NCBI GenBank assembly: GCA_963844435.1
Contig: CAWJOG010000002.1
Location: forward strand, 62,001 to 126,000
Origin: JBDSLU01 sp963844435
Lineage (GTDB): Bacteria; Acidobacteriota; Vicinamibacteria; Vicinamibacterales; Vicinamibacteraceae
DNA length: 64,000 bases
Direction of reading: 5' to 3'
How positions within the stretch are numbered: the first letter of the stretch is position 1; every line of letters starts with the position of its first letter. Both the position numbers and the translations under genes were made by a program. Shown here in pieces: positions 59,919 through 64,000 of the stretch. The notes beneath the pieces were generated by a model. It saw nothing but the letters and a program-made list of their open reading frames with translations, did no database searches and was not told the DNA's origin.

Positions 59919-60126
59919 GACCGACCTCGGTGCGAGCAGACGAGCAGGCCACGACTGCGGTGCGACCGTCCCGCCTGCGGCGCCACGCCATCGAGTGCGC
60001 CGGCGACTGCGTCGAACGATCGCACGCGCAGTCACCTGCGTCAGGGTCGTCACGCCCGACCGCGAGCCATGTAGCATGTGAAGGCACGAGCGCTGCCACG
60101 AGGCCGCGCCATCGATTGGAGGTCAG
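59919..60126. other. 208-bp intergenic region
   Basis: Precedes the small exported protein. Nothing beyond its GGAGGT ribosome site at 60118-60123 was recognised; no gene, tRNA or clear promoter is seen. Confidence 0.4.
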
Positions 60127-60576
60127 ATGATTCGAACGGGCATCGCTGCCACGGTCCTCACTGCCGGGCTAATTACGTGTGTCGTCGCGCCAGCCCAGGC
60201 GGGCCGCAATGCCGTGCAGGCCGCCGCTCAGGCGACCGCTGCTGACGCGGCGCCATTCGTCGGCGAGTGGACCCTGAACCTGGAGGGCCCGAATGGCCCC
60301 GCGGTGTTCGATCTGGTCATCAAGACAGAGGCGGACAAGGTCGTTGGCGAGATGAAGAGCGAGCAGATGGCACCGACGCCGATCACCGACATCACCAAGT
60401 CCGACAAGGGCCTGGTGCTCAAGTACTCCTTCGACTACCAGGGCAACCAGGTCGGAGCGGTCGCCACGCTGACGCCCGGCACCGACGGCAAGACGGGCGC
60501 CCAGATCGACTTCGCCGACGGAGCCTACGTCGTGACCGGCACCGCGCTGAAGAAGGAGAAGGAGAAGGCGAACTAG
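60127..60576 (+). CDS. small exported beta-sandwich protein of unknown function
   Basis: 149 residues, preceded by GGAGGT. Signal peptide ends VVAPAQAG. The mature part repeats WTLNLEGPNGPAVFDLVIKTEADKVVGEM and LVLKYSFDYQGNQVGAVATL, a lipocalin-like or DUF-type beta barrel common in acidobacterial secreted proteins. C-terminus is lysine-rich (KKEKEKAN). Convergent with lpxC (13 bp apart). No function known. Confidence 0.65.
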   Translation: MIRTGIAATVLTAGLITCVVAPAQAGRNAVQAAAQATAADAAPFVGEWTLNLEGPNGPAVFDLVIKTEADKVVGEMKSEQMAPTPITDITKSDKGLVLKYSFDYQGNQVGAVATLTPGTDGKTGAQIDFADGAYVVTGTALKKEKEKAN

Positions 60577-60589
60577 GAAGGGCGAGGGG

Positions 60590-61492
60590 CTAGACGCGGA
60601 CGCCGGCGGGCAGACCCGCGGGGACGAGCGTCTCGGGCGTCGGCATCTCGACAAGCTGCCAGGCGTCTCGCTCCTCGAGGAGCTTGGCCGCGAGCCTGGT
60701 GTGCAGGGCGTGCCCGCCGCGGTGCGCCACGATGTGGCCGATCACCGGGTGGCCGACCAGCGCGAGATCGCCGATGGCGTCGAGGATCTTGTGGCGGACG
60801 AACTCGTCCTCGTAGCGCAGCGCGTTGTTGAGGACGCCGGTCTCACCGAGCACCACCGCGTTGTCGAGCGAGCCGCCGAGGGCGAGACCCTGCTGGCGCA
60901 GCATCTCGACTTCCTTCAGGAACGCGAACGTCCGCGCCGGCGCGATCTCGTCGACGAAGCTCTCCGGAGTGATCGTGATCGCCCGGGCCTGATGGCGCAG
61001 CAGCGGGTGGTCGAACGAGATCGAGTAGGTGACCTTCAGTTCGTCGGACGGGTAGAGCGCGATGTGCTTGTCGCCCATGGTCAGCGAGACCGGGCGCGTG
61101 ATCTTCATGAACTTGCGGGGCGTGGCCAGCTTCTTGATGCCGGCTTCCTCGCGAATCAGGTAGATGAACGGCGCCGCGCTGCCGTCCATGATCGGCACTT
61201 CCGGCGTGTTCAGTTCGACGATGCAGTTGTCGATGCCCTGGCTGACGAGGGCCGAGAGCAGGTGCTCGACGGTCTCGATGCGGACGCCGTCGGCGCTGAG
61301 GACCGTCGCGTAGCTGATGCCGGAGACGTGGGAGACGTGGGCGGGGACTTCGACGCCGCCGAGATCGACGCGACGGAAGCGGATGCCGGTGTCGGCTGGC
61401 GCGGGTCGCAGGGTGAGCGAAACCTTGTGACCGGAGTGGAGGCCGATGCCCGCACAGGATGTCGCGCGACGAAGAGTTCGCTGTGGTGTCAT
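60590..61492 (-). CDS. lpxC: UDP-3-O-acyl-N-acetylglucosamine deacetylase
   Basis: 300 residues. Zn-dependent deacetylase, first committed step of lipid A synthesis. Conserved GIGLHSGHKVSLTLRPAP, ATVLSADGVRIETVEHLLSALVSQGIDN (metal His in EHLLSA), EDEFVRHKILDAIGDLALVG (HKxxDxxGD zinc ligands) and HRGGHALH (catalytic His). Start ATG 61492. Its presence supports a Gram-negative LPS outer membrane, consistent with the TamA/TamB pair. Lies downstream of uvrA on the same strand. Confidence 0.97.
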   Translation of the reverse strand: MTPQRTLRRATSCAGIGLHSGHKVSLTLRPAPADTGIRFRRVDLGGVEVPAHVSHVSGISYATVLSADGVRIETVEHLLSALVSQGIDNCIVELNTPEVPIMDGSAAPFIYLIREEAGIKKLATPRKFMKITRPVSLTMGDKHIALYPSDELKVTYSISFDHPLLRHQARAITITPESFVDEIAPARTFAFLKEVEMLRQQGLALGGSLDNAVVLGETGVLNNALRYEDEFVRHKILDAIGDLALVGHPVIGHIVAHRGGHALHTRLAAKLLEERDAWQLVEMPTPETLVPAGLPAGVRV

Positions 61493-61728
61493 TCCACGCC
61501 CAGATATGGTGCCCGGCCACGGGGAGGATGGCCTGGTCACAAGCCGCGCAGGAAGAAGCAAGACCTGGGCCGTAGCATGTCAAAAAATGCCTGAATCGAT
61601 CAACCTCATGGCTTGCAATTAGTTAGCGCCATTCTGACTCGACCGGTCAACTACCCCATCATTACAATTGTGGCTGCACAGCCACAGTGTCATCTCACGA
61701 GGCTGTGGCTCTGGCACCACGCTTCGGC
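61493..61728. other. AT-richer 236-bp intergenic region between uvrA and lpxC
   Basis: Contains a palindromic hairpin at 61669-61686 (TGTGGCTG-CA-CAGCCACA) 43 bp past the uvrA stop, which could be a terminator or operator, and on the minus strand a TTGACA at about 61577-61582 near TGCTAC, a weak promoter candidate for lpxC. The -10 is unclear. Confidence 0.4.
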
Positions 61729-64000
61729 TCATGCCAGCTTGGCGTTGCCGATGCCTTCGCGGTGTTCTCGCAGGAATCGGCCCGTGTGGGAGGCTCGCAC
61801 ACCCTCGATGGTCTCGGGCGGCCCCTGCGCCACTACTTTGCCGCCCTGAGCCCCGCCTTCGGGTCCCAGGTCGATCACCCAATCCGCCGATCGGATGACG
61901 TCGAGGTTGTGCTCGATGACCACCGCCGTGTTGCCCTGCTCGACGAGCTGGTGCAGGACGTCGAGCAGGTTCTTCGTGTCGTCGAAGTGCAGGCCGGTGG
62001 TCGGCTCGTCGAGGATGTAGAGCGTGCGCCCTGTCCCGCGTCGCGACAGCTCGCGCGCCAGTTTGACGCGCTGCGCTTCACCGCCGGAGAGTGTCGTCGC
62101 CGACTGCCCCAGCTCGAGGTAGCCGAGGCCGACCCGCTGCAGCGTCTTCAGCTTGATGGCGATCGACGGGAAGTTCTCGACCAGCGGGAGCGCCTGGTCC
62201 ACCGTCAGCCCCAGCATGTCGGCGATCGAGCGGCCGCGATACTGGATCTCCAGCGTCTCGCGGTTGTAGCGCCGGCCCTTGCACGCCTCGCACGTCACGT
62301 AGACGTTCGGCAGGAAGTGCATCTCGATGGCGGTGACGCCGTCGCCCTGGCACGCTTCGCAGCGGCCGCCCTTGACGTTGAACGAGAAGCGGCCCGGCTT
62401 GTAGCCGCGCGCCCGCGCGTCCGGCAGCATCGCGTAGAGCTCGCGCAGGAAGGTGAACAGCCCGATGTAGGTGGCCGGGTTCGACCGCGGCGTGCGGCCA
62501 ATCGGCGACTGATCGATCTGGATCACCTTGTCGATCAGCTCGAGGCCGTCGATGCGCGTATGGGCGCCCGGCTCGTCGAGGGCGCGGTACAGCTCCTTCG
62601 CCAGCTTCTTGTAGAGGATTTCGTTGACCAGCGTGCTCTTGCCCGAGCCGCTGACGCCGGTCACGGCGATGAACACCCCGAGCGGAAACGAGACGTTCAC
62701 GTGCTTCAGGTTGTTGTGCGTGGCGCCGACGATCTCGATGGCGCCGCGCGTCGCCGCCCGCCGCGTCCGCGGCTCGACGACGCGGCGCTCACCGCGCAGG
62801 TAGGCGCCGGTCAACGATGCCTCGACGCCGGACGCGCTGCCGTCGATCAGCTTCTCGGGCCGGCCCTGGAAGATCAGCTTGCCGCCGTGCTCGCCGGCGC
62901 GCGGCCCGAGGTCGACCAGGTAGTCCGCGGTGCGGATCGTCTCTTCGTCGTGCTCGACGACGATGACGCTGTTGCCCTGGTCGCGCAGCCGGCAGAGCGT
63001 GGCCAGCAGCCGCCGGTTGTCCCGCTGGTGCAGGCCGATCGACGGTTCGTCGAGCACGTAGAGGACGCCGGTCAGGTTGGCGCCGATCTGGGTCGCCAGG
63101 CGGATGCGCTGCCCTTCCCCGCCGGACAGCGTCGCGGCGCTGCGCCCCAGCGTCAGGTAGCCGACGCCGACGTCGTCGAGGAAGCGCAGGCGGTCGCAGA
63201 TCTCGCGCAGCAGCCGGCCGGCGACGAGGTTCTCGCGCTCGGTGAACTGGAAGCTCTCGAAGGCGCGCAGGGCGTCCGAGATGGGCAGCGAGACGTACTC
63301 GGCGATGGTCTGGCCCTTGACGCGGACGGCACGGCTCTCGGGCCGCAGGCGCTCGCCCTCGCAATCCGGGCAGCGCCTCAGGCCGCGCAGCGGCTCCAGC
63401 ACCTCCCGATCCGTCCACGAGCCGTCGTCGAAACGGCGGCGCAGGTTGGGGAGCAGGCCCTCGAAGCCCTCGCCGAAGGGATCGCTCTTCCGCCTGGACG
63501 CGACACCCTTCTTCGTCGGGGCCGGCGCGGCGCCGTTGCGCTTCGGCCCGTGCAGGAGCAGGTCGCGCTGCTTCTTCGGCAGCTTGCCGAACGGGGCGGT
63601 CAGGTCGATGCCATAGACCTCGCCGAGCCGGTCGAGCGCGCCGGCGACCAGGGCCTTGTCCCCCGCCGCCCAGGTCGCGATGGCGCCCTCGGCGAGCGAC
63701 TTCGTGTCGTCCGGCACCACGCGCGCCGGGTCGAAGTCCCAGGTCGAGCCGAGGCCCTGGCAGGTGGCGCAGGCGCCCTGCGGCGAGTTGAACGAGAAGG
63801 CGCGCGGCGTCATCTCGGGCACGCTCAGGCCGCAGGTCGTGCAGGCCATCCGCCGCGAGAACAGGCGATCGCCGTGATCGAGCGTGTTGATGACGACGAT
63901 CTCGTCGGCCAGCTCGAGGGCGACGGCGATCGAGTCGGTGAGCCGCTTCTCGAGACCCGACTTCACGATCAGCCGATCGACCAGCACTTCGATGGTGTGG
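61729..64000 (-). CDS. uvrA: excinuclease ABC subunit A (5' end outside window)
   Basis: Over 750 residues of the C-terminal part. Visible: zinc-finger cysteines CTTCGLSVPEM/CATCQGLG and CEACQGDG/CEACKGRRYN, first ABC signature LSGGEGQRIRLATQIG, Walker A VSGSGKSTLVNEI, second signature LSGGEAQRVKLARELSRR, and LYILDEPTTGLHFDD. Damage-recognition ATPase of nucleotide excision repair. The N-terminal Walker A lies beyond base 64000. Stop TGA at 61729. Confidence 0.98.
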   Translation of the reverse strand, partial: HTIEVLVDRLIVKSGLEKRLTDSIAVALELADEIVVINTLDHGDRLFSRRMACTTCGLSVPEMTPRAFSFNSPQGACATCQGLGSTWDFDPARVVPDDTKSLAEGAIATWAAGDKALVAGALDRLGEVYGIDLTAPFGKLPKKQRDLLLHGPKRNGAAPAPTKKGVASRRKSDPFGEGFEGLLPNLRRRFDDGSWTDREVLEPLRGLRRCPDCEGERLRPESRAVRVKGQTIAEYVSLPISDALRAFESFQFTERENLVAGRLLREICDRLRFLDDVGVGYLTLGRSAATLSGGEGQRIRLATQIGANLTGVLYVLDEPSIGLHQRDNRRLLATLCRLRDQGNSVIVVEHDEETIRTADYLVDLGPRAGEHGGKLIFQGRPEKLIDGSASGVEASLTGAYLRGERRVVEPRTRRAATRGAIEIVGATHNNLKHVNVSFPLGVFIAVTGVSGSGKSTLVNEILYKKLAKELYRALDEPGAHTRIDGLELIDKVIQIDQSPIGRTPRSNPATYIGLFTFLRELYAMLPDARARGYKPGRFSFNVKGGRCEACQGDGVTAIEMHFLPNVYVTCEACKGRRYNRETLEIQYRGRSIADMLGLTVDQALPLVENFPSIAIKLKTLQRVGLGYLELGQSATTLSGGEAQRVKLARELSRRGTGRTLYILDEPTTGLHFDDTKNLLDVLHQLVEQGNTAVVIEHNLDVIRSADWVIDLGPEGGAQGGKVVAQGPPETIEGVRASHTGRFLREHREGIGNAKLA

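Overview
The window is high-GC, densely coded bacterial DNA. Lineage markers point to Acidobacteriota, probably Vicinamibacteria: a relic of an acidobacterial orphan ABC permease, an ECF sigma factor of the TIGR02999 type coupled to a Ser/Thr kinase with beta-propeller repeats, a second WD40-like (PD40) protein, and Gram-negative envelope genes (lpxC, an Omp85/TamA-like protein, tamB). This placement is inference from gene content. No rRNA, tRNA, CRISPR array or intact insertion sequence was seen.

Layout. 1-7.2 kb: an Omp85/TamA-like outer-membrane protein and TamB. 7.3-9.0 kb: a polytopic GT-C-like membrane protein. 9.0-9.9 kb: a tandem array with 237-bp unit that re-copies the 3' half of the neighbouring biotin carrier gene; this is the most unusual structure here. 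9.8-15.4 kb: an acyl-CoA carboxylase operon (biotin carboxylase, biotin carrier, carboxyltransferase), transaldolase and a fibronectin-type lipoprotein. 15.8-22.6 kb: a PEGA protein, a GGDEF response regulator, an APC permease, a lipoprotein, and a sigma/anti-sigma/secreted-protein operon. 22.8-33.2 kb: an ABC-F ATPase, sigma factor plus kinase-propeller, a PD40 protein, and an NtrB/NtrC-like pair. 33.2-40.2 kb: xerC, trmFO, topA and dprA on the minus strand. 40.3-47.5 kb: TPR protein, lipoprotein, rplU-rpmA-obgE-nadD-rsfS-comF, then tmk and lysA in opposition. 47.6-48.9 kb: an ECF sigma/STAS/small-protein operon ending in a truncated SPASM gene. 48.9-60.6 kb: an accessory stretch with hydrolases, DUF proteins, GT-C and DUF998 membrane proteins and several decayed genes. 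60.6-64 kb: lpxC and uvrA (5' end beyond the window).

At least nine genes or gene relics carry apparent single or double indel frameshifts, some next to short G or C runs and several in genes expected to be intact. Residual sequencing indels are therefore as likely as real decay, and affected genes are annotated across their full reconstructed span. Start codons are often GTG, and four-base stop/start overlaps are common within operons.
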